Positions 26,588 through 35,910 are shown, counted from the first letter of the stretch. The stretch is DNA of 64,000 nucleotides from an uncultured Dorea sp. (GCA_900550865.1 URTM01000014.1:1-64000); one strand, 5' to 3'. The notes: generated from the letters alone by a model not told the origin. Program-made: numbers and translations.

Positions 26588-29500
26588 TTACTCCTCTACT
26601 TTGTAAAGGTCTGTCAGTTTTGACAGGTAATCGTATCTTTCCATAGCCTCTGCCTCATTCTTAGCGAAGAGTCTTGCAGCCTTTTCCGGATTAGCTCTCT
26701 TAAGAGCGTTGTAACGAACTTCTCCGTCAAGGAATGCCTGATAATCTTCTTCCTTAGGCTGTTTGCTGTCAAGAGTGAATTTGCTTCCCTTTTCAGCTGC
26801 AGGATTGAATCTGAAGTTGTTCCAGTATCCGCATTCTACTGCTAACTGTTCCTCTGTCTGAGCTTTGCTCATACCCTTCTTGATACCATGGTTGATACAT
26901 GGAGCATAAGCGATGATCAGTGATGGTCCCGGATAAGCCTCAGCCTCAGCGATTGCCTTAACTGTCTGGTTGAAGTCAGCCCCCATAGCGATCTGAGCTA
27001 CGTATACGTATCCGTATGTCATAGCCATTCCTGCAAGGTCTTTCTTCTTAGTCTCTTTTCCGCCTGCTGCGAACTGAGCTGTAGCACCAGTCTTAGTAGC
27101 CTTAGAAGACTGTCCACCTGTGTTAGAGTAAACCTCTGTATCGAATACCATGATGTTAATGTCTTCACCACTTGCTAATACGTGGTCAACTCCACCGAAT
27201 CCGATATCGTAAGCCCATCCGTCACCACCGAAGATCCACTGAGATTTCTTAGCGAGGAAGTCTTTGTTCTTAACGATGTCTTTGCATGTATCGCAGTCAC
27301 ATCCGTCTAATGCTGCAACTAATTTGTCTGTAGCATCTCCGTTTGTAACACCACATGTGAATGTATCGAGGTATTCCTGGCAAGCTGCCTTAACCTCTGC
27401 TGAAGCCTGCTCTGCTGCTGCAACAGTTTCAACTTCTTCTTTCAGTCTCTTTCTGATTGCTTTCTGAGCAAGTAACATACCATATCCAAACTCTGCGTTG
27501 TCTTCGAACAGTGAGTTAGACCATGCAGGTCCCTGTCCCTTAGAGTTCATTGTGTATGGTGTAGACGGTGAAGAGTTACCCCAGATTGAAGAACATCCTG
27601 TTGCATTAGCGATGTACATTCTGTCACCAAATAACTGTGTGATCAGTTTTGCATAAGGTGTTTCTCCACAACCTGCACAAGCTCCTGAGAACTCAAGTAA
27701 TGGCTGTTTGAACTGGCTTCCCTTAACTGTCTCTGGTTTGAATTTAGCAACAACTTCTGGTTTAACCTCGATCTCACGTCCGAAATCAAAGATATCCTGC
27801 TCTGCTGCATTTTCTTCCATGTTTGCCATAACAAGAGCTTTTTCACCCTTCTTACCTGGACATACATTTACACAAGATCCACATCCTGTACAGTCATATG
27901 CTGATACAGTCATAGTGAATTTCATTCCCGGCATACCGATCATATCGATAGCTTTTGTTCCTTCCGGAGCTTTTGCAAGCTCGTCCTCTGTAAGTGCTAC
28001 CGGACGGATAACTGCATGTGGGCAAACGTATGCACAACGGTTACACTGGATACAGTTTTCTGACTGCCATACAGGGATATCTACTGCGATACCACGTTTC
28101 TCATATGCTGCACTACCTGATGGTGTAGATCCATCTGCATAGTCAGTAAATGTAGATACTGGCAGAGTATTTCCTTCCTGAGCATTAACCTTAGACTGGA
28201 TGTTCTTAACGAATGCTACAACATCGTCTTTTCCACCCTTAACTTCTGGTGTGAATAATCCTTCGTCTTCACAAGATTTCCAAGATTCCGGAACTTCGAT
28301 CTCAACTACCTGTTTAGCACCGGCATCGATAGCATCGTAGTTCATCTGTACGATCTTGTCACCTTTTCTTCCGTAAGTAGCTTTTGCAGCTTTCTTCATC
28401 AGATCGATTGCTTCTTCTTCCGGAATGATAGATGCCAGTTTGAAGAATGCTGACTGAAGGACTGTATTGATACGTCCGCCAAGTCCGATCTCTTTACCGA
28501 TCTTAATACCATCAATTGTGTAGAACTTGATGTTGTGATCAGCGATGAATGCTTTTACCTGTCCCGGTAAATGTTTTTCAAGACCTTCCATGTCCCAAGA
28601 GCAGTTCAGAAGGAATGTTCCTCCGTCAACTAATTCCTGAACCATGTTGTATTTGTTTACATAAGATGGGTTGTGACATGCTACAAAGTTAGCCTTGTGG
28701 ATCAGGTAAGTAGATTTGATTGGCTTCTTACCGAAACGCAGGTGAGACATTGTAACACCACCAGACTTCTTAGAGTCATAGTCGAAGTAAGCCTGTGCAT
28801 ACATGTCAGTATTGTCACCGATGATCTTGATAGAGTTCTTGTTAGCTCCTACAGTACCGTCAGCTCCAAGTCCCCAGAACTTACAGTTGATTGTTCCTTC
28901 TGGTGTTGTAACCAGTGGTGCACCAACTTCAAGTGAAAGATTTGTAACATCATCGTTGATACCGATTGTGAATCTTTCTTTGTCTGCGTTGTTGAATACT
29001 GCAACGATCTGTGCAGGTGTTGTATCTTTTGATCCTAATCCGTAACGTCCGCCGTTAACCGGTACTGCGTCGAACTTAGATCCCTTTAATGCAGAAACAA
29101 CGTCCAGGAATAATGGCTCTCCCTGAGCTCCTGGTTCTTTTGTTCTGTCAAGTACATTGATGTATTTTACTGTGTCAGGAATTGCATCAATTAATGCCTG
29201 TGCACAGAATGGTCTGTAAAGACGAACCTTAACAACACCAACTTTTTCCCCAGCTGCTGTTAAGTAATCGATTGTCTCTTCGATTGTGTCACATACAGAA
29301 CCCATAGCAATGATAACTTTCTCTGCGTCTGCTGCTCCGTAGTAGTTGAAGAGTTTGTAATCTGTTCCGATCTTCTCGTTAACTTTGTCCATGTACTCCT
29401 GTACGATAGCCGGCATAGCGTCGTAGTATGGGTTACATGCTTCTCTTGCCTGGAAGAAGATATCCGGGTTCTGAGCTGAACCTCTCTGGCATGGGTGATT

Positions 29501-30130
29501 TGGATTCAGTGCATGATTTCTGAATGCATCGATTGCGTCCATATCTACCAGATCTTTCAGATCTTCGTAATCCCATGTCTCAATCTTCTGGATCTCGTGT
29601 GATGTACGGAATCCATCGAAGAAGTTGATGAATGGAAGTTTTCCTTTTAATGCTGCGCAGTGTGCAACCGGTGTTAAGTCCATAACTTCCTGTACACTGG
29701 ACTCACAAAGCATTGCTGCACCAGTCTGACGACAGGCGTAAACATCAGAGTGATCTCCGAAGATATTCAGTGCGTGGCTTGCAAGCGCACGAGCGGATAC
29801 GTTAAATACTCCAGGAAGCTGTTCTCCTGCTACTTTATATAAGTTAGGAATCATTAACAGAAGTCCCTGTGATGCTGTAAATGTTGTTGTCAGAGCACCA
29901 GCGGAAAGAGATCCGTGTACTGCACCTGCAGCACCAGCTTCTGACTGCATCTCTGTTACCTGAACAGTCTGTCCAAATATGTTCTTTCTTCCTTCTGTAG
30001 CCCATTCATCTACATGTTCCGGCATAACTGATGATGGTGTAATAGGGTAAATTGCTGCAACTTCTGTATATGCATATGACGCATGAGCTGCGGCCTGGTT
30101 ACCATCCATGGTCTTCATTTTTCTTGCCAT
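26588..30130 (-). CDS. nifJ: Pyruvate:ferredoxin (flavodoxin) oxidoreductase
   Basis: Homodimeric TPP and iron-sulfur enzyme oxidising pyruvate to acetyl-CoA and CO2 with reduction of ferredoxin. The 1180 aa have the single-chain domain order: N-terminal pyruvate domain (YPITPSSVMPEHVDEW), transketolase-like domain II, a two-cluster ferredoxin insert (CIQCNRCAYVCPHAV and CTGCGSCVNVCPG), then the TPP domain with ACAGCGETPYAKL and GGDGWAYDIGFGG. The frame extends ten codons upstream, but ATG 30130 (MARKMKTMDGNQAAAHASYA) lies ten bases after AGGAGG. It is monocistronic with promoter and terminator. The small ferredoxin at 49.4 kb is a possible partner (inference). Confidence 0.97.
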   Translation of the reverse strand: MARKMKTMDGNQAAAHASYAYTEVAAIYPITPSSVMPEHVDEWATEGRKNIFGQTVQVTEMQSEAGAAGAVHGSLSAGALTTTFTASQGLLLMIPNLYKVAGEQLPGVFNVSARALASHALNIFGDHSDVYACRQTGAAMLCESSVQEVMDLTPVAHCAALKGKLPFINFFDGFRTSHEIQKIETWDYEDLKDLVDMDAIDAFRNHALNPNHPCQRGSAQNPDIFFQAREACNPYYDAMPAIVQEYMDKVNEKIGTDYKLFNYYGAADAEKVIIAMGSVCDTIEETIDYLTAAGEKVGVVKVRLYRPFCAQALIDAIPDTVKYINVLDRTKEPGAQGEPLFLDVVSALKGSKFDAVPVNGGRYGLGSKDTTPAQIVAVFNNADKERFTIGINDDVTNLSLEVGAPLVTTPEGTINCKFWGLGADGTVGANKNSIKIIGDNTDMYAQAYFDYDSKKSGGVTMSHLRFGKKPIKSTYLIHKANFVACHNPSYVNKYNMVQELVDGGTFLLNCSWDMEGLEKHLPGQVKAFIADHNIKFYTIDGIKIGKEIGLGGRINTVLQSAFFKLASIIPEEEAIDLMKKAAKATYGRKGDKIVQMNYDAIDAGAKQVVEIEVPESWKSCEDEGLFTPEVKGGKDDVVAFVKNIQSKVNAQEGNTLPVSTFTDYADGSTPSGSAAYEKRGIAVDIPVWQSENCIQCNRCAYVCPHAVIRPVALTEDELAKAPEGTKAIDMIGMPGMKFTMTVSAYDCTGCGSCVNVCPGKKGEKALVMANMEENAAEQDIFDFGREIEVKPEVVAKFKPETVKGSQFKQPLLEFSGACAGCGETPYAKLITQLFGDRMYIANATGCSSIWGNSSPSTPYTMNSKGQGPAWSNSLFEDNAEFGYGMLLAQKAIRKRLKEEVETVAAAEQASAEVKAACQEYLDTFTCGVTNGDATDKLVAALDGCDCDTCKDIVKNKDFLAKKSQWIFGGDGWAYDIGFGGVDHVLASGEDINIMVFDTEVYSNTGGQSSKATKTGATAQFAAGGKETKKKDLAGMAMTYGYVYVAQIAMGADFNQTVKAIAEAEAYPGPSLIIAYAPCINHGIKKGMSKAQTEEQLAVECGYWNNFRFNPAAEKGSKFTLDSKQPKEEDYQAFLDGEVRYNALKRANPEKAARLFAKNEAEAMERYDYLSKLTDLYKVEE

Positions 30131-30158
30131 TTTTGTCGTTCCTCCTTGATAATAGTAC

Positions 30159-30214
30159 AAATCATATATTGACGTGTATGATTTTATTATATCTCCTGTC
30201 TCATCAAAAGTCTA
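30159..30214 (-). promoter_or_regulatory. PFOR promoter with adjacent 8-bp dyad
   Basis: TAGACT (30209-30214), 17 bp, TATAAT (30186-30191) on the minus strand. At the expected transcript start lies a perfect dyad AAATCATA / TATGATTT (30159-30166 with 30177-30184, 10-bp spacer), a candidate operator or leader hairpin. Confidence 0.5.
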
Positions 30215-30352
30215 GCGATTCCGACTGTTATTTTGTTCATTTTTTGGTACAAATACAGATTCCTGTATCATTTTGTCGGCATATTTACCCATAAAATCAA
30301 GATAGAATTGGGATTTCATTCGTAAGGCATTTGATATCCACGGAATAAAAAG

Positions 30353-30541
30353 TAGGAAGCCGTTCCAGTGAATGTGAAGAAGGTGTTGGAAATAGTTAAG
30401 CGTCAAAATTATGCGTTGGGTTTTCGAAATTTGCCTGTTTGAGCCGAATGGCGAGTTGCAAATTTCGGAAGTCCGTTTTTAGCATAATTTTGACGCTTTA
30501 GTATTTCCCACCGACGGAAACTGAACAGGAACGGCTTCCTA
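30353..30541. repeat. TA-flanked nested palindromic element (MITE-like or structured RNA)
   Basis: Intergenic between PFOR and a COG0523 gene. Four inverted-repeat tiers are nested around one centre. The outer 14-bp arms TAGGAAGCCGTTCC pair with 30528-30541. Next, GGTG plus GGAAATA (30382-30394) pair with TATTTCC and CACC (30502-30512). A perfect 17-bp stem joins 30398-30414 to 30482-30498. The inner CGAAATTTGC (30425-30434) pairs with GCAAATTTCG (30458-30467), with a small GCC-GAAT-GGC tip. The element starts and ends with TA, as expected for Tc1/mariner-type insertion, and T-runs lie just outside on both strands. It contains no gene. Confidence 0.7.
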
Positions 30542-30591
30542 ATTTTTTATGCAGGCCCGGGTATCCAACGCCTTCCTGAATTAAATCCCAA

Positions 30592-31533
30592 TTACCCTAA
30601 ATACACAACCTTATCTTCCGGTTCTACGGCCGGTTCCATATCGATCAGATACAATACCGGCTGTTTGTTTCCGAAGGAACTTACAGCCTCGTACTCAAAT
30701 CTTGCACGGATCTGCATCCAGGATTTTGTCTTTACATCGATCTTCTTTTCTGCCTTACATGGATATCCGTAGTAACGTACATCGTCTGCACAGCAGGTCA
30801 TGATCTCTCTGACTGGAACAAACATGTTATCCGGCATTCCCTTTGGACGGAAGATCTGTCCTTTGAAATCAATCTCTTTATGCAGATATAATTCCGGATG
30901 ATCATATGCGTCTACATACCACACTCCAAAGTCAACATCATCCAGGACGATCTTGTCCCCTTTTACATCGTATGGGAGATCTTCTTCGGACGGCTCAATG
31001 ATCTTGCCCTGCATATCTTCAAACAAAAGCTGAGCCATCGGGTTCTGTACTTTCAGTGCACGTCTGAATCCGGATCTGTTGACACCGTCTGCACATCTGT
31101 TAACGACAATCAATTCCGACTCTGTGAGCTGCTCCATCAGCATATTTCTCATATTCATCAGATACATATCAAGGGTTGTACCATTCACAGTAGAATATAC
31201 GCCCTGAAGCTCGAAGCTCCTTGGATATCTGATAGAAAGCAGATCTTCCAGCTTCCACATTCCATTGTATTCAATAATAATCTGTGCCGGATGATAATTT
31301 CTTTCACAGTTTTTGAAAAATACAGTGTTCAGCTGATCGAATTCTTCGATTTTCAGAACTGCCATATTCTTCTCTTTTAAATATTCTTCCGGATACTCTT
31401 CTTCTCCTTCTTCACAGAGAAGCAACAGTGTAAGTCCCGGTTCGATCCATTCCTGTTCCATCAGGGTATCTTTGATCATGGTTGTCTTACCGCTGTCTAA
31501 AAATCCGGTAACAATAAACATAGGTGTTGCCAT
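30592..31533 (-). CDS. COG0523-like (CobW/G3E family) GTPase, divergent
   Basis: Predicted cytosolic P-loop GTPase of the G3E group that contains metal chaperones. The 313 aa begin MATPMFIVTGFLDSGKTTMI with a clear Walker A (GFLDSGKTT). The family CxCC metal motif is absent: where the neighbour has GCICC this protein has only LLLLCEEGEEEY. A CobW C-terminal-like region may be present near the end. It lies 165 bp downstream of a canonical His-rich COG0523 gene in the same orientation, so the two probably form a pair. The substrate or metal cannot be named from the sequence. Confidence 0.75.
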   Translation of the reverse strand: MATPMFIVTGFLDSGKTTMIKDTLMEQEWIEPGLTLLLLCEEGEEEYPEEYLKEKNMAVLKIEEFDQLNTVFFKNCERNYHPAQIIIEYNGMWKLEDLLSIRYPRSFELQGVYSTVNGTTLDMYLMNMRNMLMEQLTESELIVVNRCADGVNRSGFRRALKVQNPMAQLLFEDMQGKIIEPSEEDLPYDVKGDKIVLDDVDFGVWYVDAYDHPELYLHKEIDFKGQIFRPKGMPDNMFVPVREIMTCCADDVRYYGYPCKAEKKIDVKTKSWMQIRARFEYEAVSSFGNKQPVLYLIDMEPAVEPEDKVVYLG

Positions 31534-31645
31534 ACTCGCACCTCTTTCCTTTTATCTGTTTTCTATAATCTTTTAATTTACTTTTTTATCATGATTTTTG
31601 GCTCCATAATAATTATGGAGCCAAGCATAAATCGTTATCTACATC

Positions 31646-31695
31646 CGCCGGCAGCTCTTCTTGCATACTTTCGTATGAAGGCTGCCACAGCTGCT
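31646..31695 (-). repeat. Copy of dispersed GCTGCC / AAAGTATGCAAGA repeat
   Basis: On the minus strand it contains CAGCTGTGGCAGCC, then ATACGAAAGTATGCAAGAAG, then AGCTGCCGGCGG. This matches the double copy upstream of nrdR (48852-48929). It lies between the two COG0523 genes, just after the stop of the upstream one. Confidence 0.6.
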
Positions 31696-31698
31696 GTC

Positions 31699-32784
31699 CT
31701 ATACATGGAATAACTTCAGAAGATCTTCTTCCTTTAAATCTGTTCCAATTACACAGATACGTCCTGTGTAGTCCGGCTGACCTTCTCTTACTTCGTATTC
31801 TTCCGGTACTAAGTCGAACTGCTTCCATGATCCGTCTGTCATCTGGATGATACCTTTTGAACGAAGGATTGTTCCGTAAGAAGTTGTCTCTGACAGTGCC
31901 TTCAGCAGATAATCCAGTTCTTCTTCGGTATATTTATGAACAGTCTCTTTGCCCCAGCTTGTAAATACATCATCTGCATGATGATGGTGGTGATGATCAT
32001 GGTCATGTCCACAGCAGCAGTCATGATCATGGTGATCGTGATCGTGGTCATGATGGTCGTGGTCGCAGTGATCATGATCGTGGTCATGATGGTCGTGGTC
32101 GCAGTGATCATGATCGTGGTCGTGATGATCGTGATCGCAGTGATCATGGTCGTGATCCTCATGATCTTCAAACAGGCTCTCAATCTCTGCTCCCTTTGTC
32201 AGTGCATGGCTGATTGCCTCTTTGCCAAGCTCATCCCATGGTGTAGAGATGATCGTTGCTTCTGCATTCTCTTCACGAAGTGTGTGTACGCACTCTTCTA
32301 CCTTTTCATCTGTCATCATCTGTGTACGGCTCACAACGATTGTAGATGCATGTTCTACCTGATCTTTAAAGAATTCTCCAAAGTTCTTCATGTACATCTT
32401 CGCTTTTTTACCATCTACAACTGTGATTCTTCCATCGATCTCGATGTCTGCATCTTTCTCTACAGCCTCGATTGCTCTTGCTACGTCGGATAATTTACCA
32501 ACTCCTGACGGCTCAATGATGACACGGTCCGGATGATACTCATCTAATACTTTTACCAGTGCTTTGCTGAAGTCACCAACCAGTGTACAGCAGATACATC
32601 CTGAGTTCATCTCTGTGATCTCGATTCCTGCATCTTTCAGAAATCCACCATCGATACCGATCTCACCAAATTCATTTTCGATCAGCACAAGTTTCTCGCC
32701 TGCCCATACGTCACTGAGCAGCTTTTTGATAAATGTAGTTTTTCCTGCTCCGAGGAATCCGGAAATAATGTCTACTTTTGTCAT
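31699..32784 (-). CDS. COG0523 GTPase with histidine-rich metal-binding tract
   Basis: Predicted metal chaperone GTPase (CobW/ZagA type), cytosolic. Walker A GFLGAGKTT is near the N-terminus, the family metal motif GCICC follows, and then NEFGEIGID and IIEPSGVGKL. Residues ~211-275 form a long His/Asp/Cys tract built from a roughly 12-residue unit (CDHDHHDHDHDH) repeated three times and followed by CCCGHDHDHHHHHH. Such loops bind Zn, Ni or Co. A CobW C-terminal domain ends the protein. ATG 32784 (MTKVDIISGFLGAG) has an AGAGG site; an upstream TTG is in frame but has none. Zinc is the likeliest metal (inference); no Zur-box was recognised upstream. Confidence 0.85.
   Translation of the reverse strand: MTKVDIISGFLGAGKTTFIKKLLSDVWAGEKLVLIENEFGEIGIDGGFLKDAGIEITEMNSGCICCTLVGDFSKALVKVLDEYHPDRVIIEPSGVGKLSDVARAIEAVEKDADIEIDGRITVVDGKKAKMYMKNFGEFFKDQVEHASTIVVSRTQMMTDEKVEECVHTLREENAEATIISTPWDELGKEAISHALTKGAEIESLFEDHEDHDHDHCDHDHHDHDHDHCDHDHHDHDHDHCDHDHHDHDHDHHDHDCCCGHDHDHHHHHHADDVFTSWGKETVHKYTEEELDYLLKALSETTSYGTILRSKGIIQMTDGSWKQFDLVPEEYEVREGQPDYTGRICVIGTDLKEEDLLKLFHV
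31977..32163 (-). repeat. 36-bp tandem repeat coding the His-rich tract
   Basis: Three near-identical 36-bp units (each starting GCAGTGATCATGATCG on plus) plus degenerate flanks inside the metal chaperone gene. The unit is a multiple of three, so copy number can vary without frameshift. Confidence 0.8.
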
Positions 32785-32941
32785 GTTTATTGCCTCTTTT
32801 CTATCTATTTTCAAAAATTAATAAAAGTCCCGACACATATATTATCACAAACAGCGGGTGGTTGCCAGTCCCCCAATTCTTATATTTTTCTCAACTTTTT
32901 ATAAATTTAGCCTTCTCTCTCATTTTTCCGCATCATGAACA

Positions 32942-32965
32942 CCTTCTCTTGCATACTTTTGTATC
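32942..32965 (-). repeat. Partial copy of dispersed repeat
   Basis: Minus-strand ACAAAAGTATGCAAGAGAAG, the right half of the repeat seen at 31.7 and 48.9 kb, next to the hppA terminator. Confidence 0.5.
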
Positions 32966-33013
32966 AAAAAAACGATATCTGTACACCTTATTCTGGTACA
33001 GATATCGTTTTTC
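32966..33013. terminator. Terminator of hppA
   Basis: Perfect 16-bp stem AAAACGATATCTGTAC (32969-32984) with its complement (32996-33011), loop of 11, and T-run on both strands. Confidence 0.9.
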
Positions 33014-33037
33014 ATTTTCAAGCTTTTTATAATCTAA

Positions 33038-35020
33038 TTATAACAATCCGCCGATTGACAAGAACAATGGTGCGAACACCAGTGATACAACTGTCATCAG
33101 TTTGATCAGGATGTTGATAGAAGGTCCTGATGTATCTTTGAACGGATCACCAACAGTATCTCCGACTACGGCTGCTTTGTGAGCTTCGCTTCCTTTTCCA
33201 CCGTGGTTTCCATCTTCAATATATTTCTTAGCGTTATCCCATGCTCCACCTGCATTAGACATGAAGATTGCCATCATAACACCTGTTATGAGTGCTCCTG
33301 CAAGAAGTCCGCCAAGTGCAGAAGGTCCAAGAAGGATTCCGACTACCAGTGGTGCAAGCACTGCCATAACACCAGGGACCAGCATCTCTTTTAATGCTGC
33401 TGTTGTTGAGATTGCAACGCATGATTTGTAATCTGGTTTTTCTGTACCCTTCATGATTCCAGGCATTGTCTTGAACTGACGTCTTACTTCTTCGATCATC
33501 TGGTATGCCGCTCTTGATACAGATGACATTGTCATAGCTGAGAATAAGAATGGAAGCATTCCACCGATCAGCATTCCGATGATAACACGTGAATCAAGGA
33601 TATCAATTGTCTTAAGATGTACTGCTTCTGCGTAAGATACGAACAGAGCAAGTGCTGTCAGAGCTGCAGATCCGATAGCGAAACCTTTACCCATAGCTGC
33701 TGTTGTGTTACCAACGGCATCCAGTTTGTCAGTGATCTGACGAACGTGTGGATCAAGTTCAGACATCTCTGCAATACCACCGGCATTGTCAGCGATCGGT
33801 CCGTAAGCATCTACGGCTACCGTAATAGCTGTTGTAGAAAGCATTCCTACAGCGGCAAGTGCGATACCGTAAAGTCCGCATGTCTGGTATGCAATGAAGA
33901 TACCAACACAGATCAGAAGGATCGGGATTGCTGTAGACTTCATACCTACTGCAAGACCACTGATGATGGTTGTTGCAGATCCTGTCTCTGACTGCTCTGC
34001 GATTTCTTTTACTGATTTGTAATCTCCTGATGTATATACTTCTGTGATGATACCGATCAGAAGTCCTACGATCAGACCAGCTACGATAGCGATCGCTGCT
34101 TTGAAATCTCCGAAGAATACTTTACTGAGTACACAAGATACGATCAGTACCAGTGCACTTGCTACATAAGAACCAGTCTTTAATGCTTTGTGCGGATTAG
34201 AATTCTCATCACCTTTTACAAAGAATGTTCCGAGGATAGAAGCTACAAGTCCAAGTCCTGCGATCAGGAGTGGGAAGATAGCTCCCTCAGCTTTATAATA
34301 TACGATTCCAAGTGTCAGTGCTGATACAAGTGCTCCTACATAAGACTCAAAAAGATCCGCTCCCATACCCGCAACGTCACCTACGTTATCACCTACATTA
34401 TCAGCAATAACAGCCGGATTACGCGGGTCATCTTCCGGGATACCAGCTTCTACTTTACCTACAAGGTCAGCTCCTACATCAGCAGCTTTTGTATAGATAC
34501 CACCGCCAACACGGGCAAACAGAGCGATTGAAGAAGCTCCTAAACTGAATCCAGTAATAATATCAACATTTTTGGTCAGAATGTAAATGATGCTGACACC
34601 AAATACACCAAAACCAGCTACGCACATACCCATTACAGCTCCACCGGAGAATGCAATCGAGAGTGCTTTGTTCATTCCTTTTTCTTTTGCTGCATTCGCA
34701 GTTCTTACATTTGCCTTTGTAGCAACTTTCATCCCGCAGAAACCTGCAAGAGTTGAGAATAAAGCTCCTACTACAAAGCATACAGCAGTAATCCAGTTAC
34801 CGATTCCGAATCCGATGAGTACGAATAATACTGCAACGAAAATAACCAGAATCTTGTACTCTGCTGTCAGAAATGCCTGTGCGCCATCACTGATCGCTGC
34901 GGCGATTTCTTTCATTCTGTCGTTTCCGGCATCCTGTCTTCCTACTCTTGCTGCCAGATAAGCTGCAAAAAGCAGTCCAAGGATTCCAAATACCGGAACG
35001 AGATGCAATAACATTTCCAT
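33038..35020 (-). CDS. hppA: Membrane-bound ion-translocating pyrophosphatase, K+-dependent type
   Basis: Integral membrane enzyme (about 16 helices) that hydrolyses PPi and pumps Na+ and/or H+. The substrate motif DVGADLVGKVEAGIPEDDPR and the DNVGDNVGD Mg-PPi loop are intact, with a second DxxxD loop near the end (DTVGDPFKDTSGP). The discriminating site reads GNTTAAMGKG with alanine rather than lysine, the K+-dependent class; in Clostridia this class is often Na+-pumping (family knowledge). ATG 35020 (MEMLLHLVPVFGILG) follows AAGGAG; ten upstream codons are dismissed. 660 aa. PPi from PPDK and biosynthesis would be its fuel. Confidence 0.95.
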   Translation of the reverse strand: MEMLLHLVPVFGILGLLFAAYLAARVGRQDAGNDRMKEIAAAISDGAQAFLTAEYKILVIFVAVLFVLIGFGIGNWITAVCFVVGALFSTLAGFCGMKVATKANVRTANAAKEKGMNKALSIAFSGGAVMGMCVAGFGVFGVSIIYILTKNVDIITGFSLGASSIALFARVGGGIYTKAADVGADLVGKVEAGIPEDDPRNPAVIADNVGDNVGDVAGMGADLFESYVGALVSALTLGIVYYKAEGAIFPLLIAGLGLVASILGTFFVKGDENSNPHKALKTGSYVASALVLIVSCVLSKVFFGDFKAAIAIVAGLIVGLLIGIITEVYTSGDYKSVKEIAEQSETGSATTIISGLAVGMKSTAIPILLICVGIFIAYQTCGLYGIALAAVGMLSTTAITVAVDAYGPIADNAGGIAEMSELDPHVRQITDKLDAVGNTTAAMGKGFAIGSAALTALALFVSYAEAVHLKTIDILDSRVIIGMLIGGMLPFLFSAMTMSSVSRAAYQMIEEVRRQFKTMPGIMKGTEKPDYKSCVAISTTAALKEMLVPGVMAVLAPLVVGILLGPSALGGLLAGALITGVMMAIFMSNAGGAWDNAKKYIEDGNHGGKGSEAHKAAVVGDTVGDPFKDTSGPSINILIKLMTVVSLVFAPLFLSIGGLL

Positions 35021-35069
35021 AATTTTTCTCCTTCCGTCCGACTTTCTCAACTTTATGCCGGACAGATGT

Positions 35070-35078
35070 ATTTTAACA
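35070..35078 (-). promoter_or_regulatory. Extended -10 promoter of hppA
   Basis: Minus-strand TGTTAAAAT (TAAAAT at 35070-35075) with no good -35. The leader has a small GTCCG / CGGAC hairpin before the ribosome site. Confidence 0.4.
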
Positions 35079-35169
35079 TATTCTTAACTTTTAATGGCGT
35101 TATTTTTTATTTTTGTACGTTATTCCGATTATTTTCTGTATATTGTCCAAAATACCGACCGTTCATTGA

Positions 35170-35910
35170 TTATTTATAATCTATTTTTACCAATACCAAT
35201 CCATTCGGTGGTGCTGTTGCTCCTTCTGAAGTATGGACTTTGGCATCCAGAATATCCTTTACTTTTTCCGGAGTATAGAATCCCCTGCCGACCCGGATCA
35301 GAACCCCTGCGATAATACGGACCATATTGTACAGGAATCCATTTCCGGTAACACGCAGTACTATCTCATCGTCTTTCTTCTCAATCGTCAGGTCATATAC
35401 CGTTCTCACTGTATCCTGCGTATTCGTCCTGATATTACAGAAGCTTACAAAATCGTGTTCTCCGATCAGATATTCCGCGCCTTCTCTCATTGCATCTATA
35501 TCCAGTGGAAATGATACAAATGTACAGTATCTCGTCTTTAAAGGATTCGGCATCTCTGCATTGTAGATATGATACTCATATGTTTTGGAAATATTATCCT
35601 GATATCTCGGATGCCAGTCCAATGGCACTTCATCCGACTTTACTACCACAATATCTTCCGGAAGTCTCTGGTTCAATGCATAGGCAAATCGCTCCGGTGG
35701 AATCTTAGATTCTGTATCAAAGACTGCCGCATTCCCCAACGCATGCACCCCTGAATCTGTCCGGCTTGCTCCGATGATCCGGATGTCTTCCCCCGTAAGT
35801 TTGTTCAGTGCTTTATTCAGTTTTTCTTCTATTGTGATTCCATTCGGCTGAATCTGCCAGCCGCAGTAATTTGTTCCATCATATGCTACAAATATTCTGA
35901 CTCTTTTCAT
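35170..35910 (-). CDS. truA: tRNA pseudouridine synthase A (copy 1)
   Basis: Converts uridines 38-40 of tRNA anticodon arms to pseudouridine. The catalytic aspartate lies in GASRTDSGVHALGN; the usual first residue G of GRTDAGVHA is S here. FVAYDGTNYCGWQIQPNG and FLYNMVRIIAG are typical. The frame includes four codons before ATG 35910, of which the GTG is the end of the GGAGG ribosome site, so 35910 is the start (246 aa). It follows ecfT as in many Firmicutes, though a hairpin terminator lies between them. A second paralogue is at 47.5-48.2 kb. Confidence 0.92.
   Translation of the reverse strand: MKRVRIFVAYDGTNYCGWQIQPNGITIEEKLNKALNKLTGEDIRIIGASRTDSGVHALGNAAVFDTESKIPPERFAYALNQRLPEDIVVVKSDEVPLDWHPRYQDNISKTYEYHIYNAEMPNPLKTRYCTFVSFPLDIDAMREGAEYLIGEHDFVSFCNIRTNTQDTVRTVYDLTIEKKDDEIVLRVTGNGFLYNMVRIIAGVLIRVGRGFYTPEKVKDILDAKVHTSEGATAPPNGLVLVKIDYK

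Noticed and set aside
31977..32163. CRISPR-like array
   Set aside because: The 36-bp periodic repeat has no spacers and is an in-frame coding repeat for His/Asp residues.
31936..32493. Plus-strand frame rich in Met/Val opposite the His-rich tract
   Set aside because: It is the complement of a GAC/CAC-type tandem repeat in the metal chaperone gene; the composition is an artefact.
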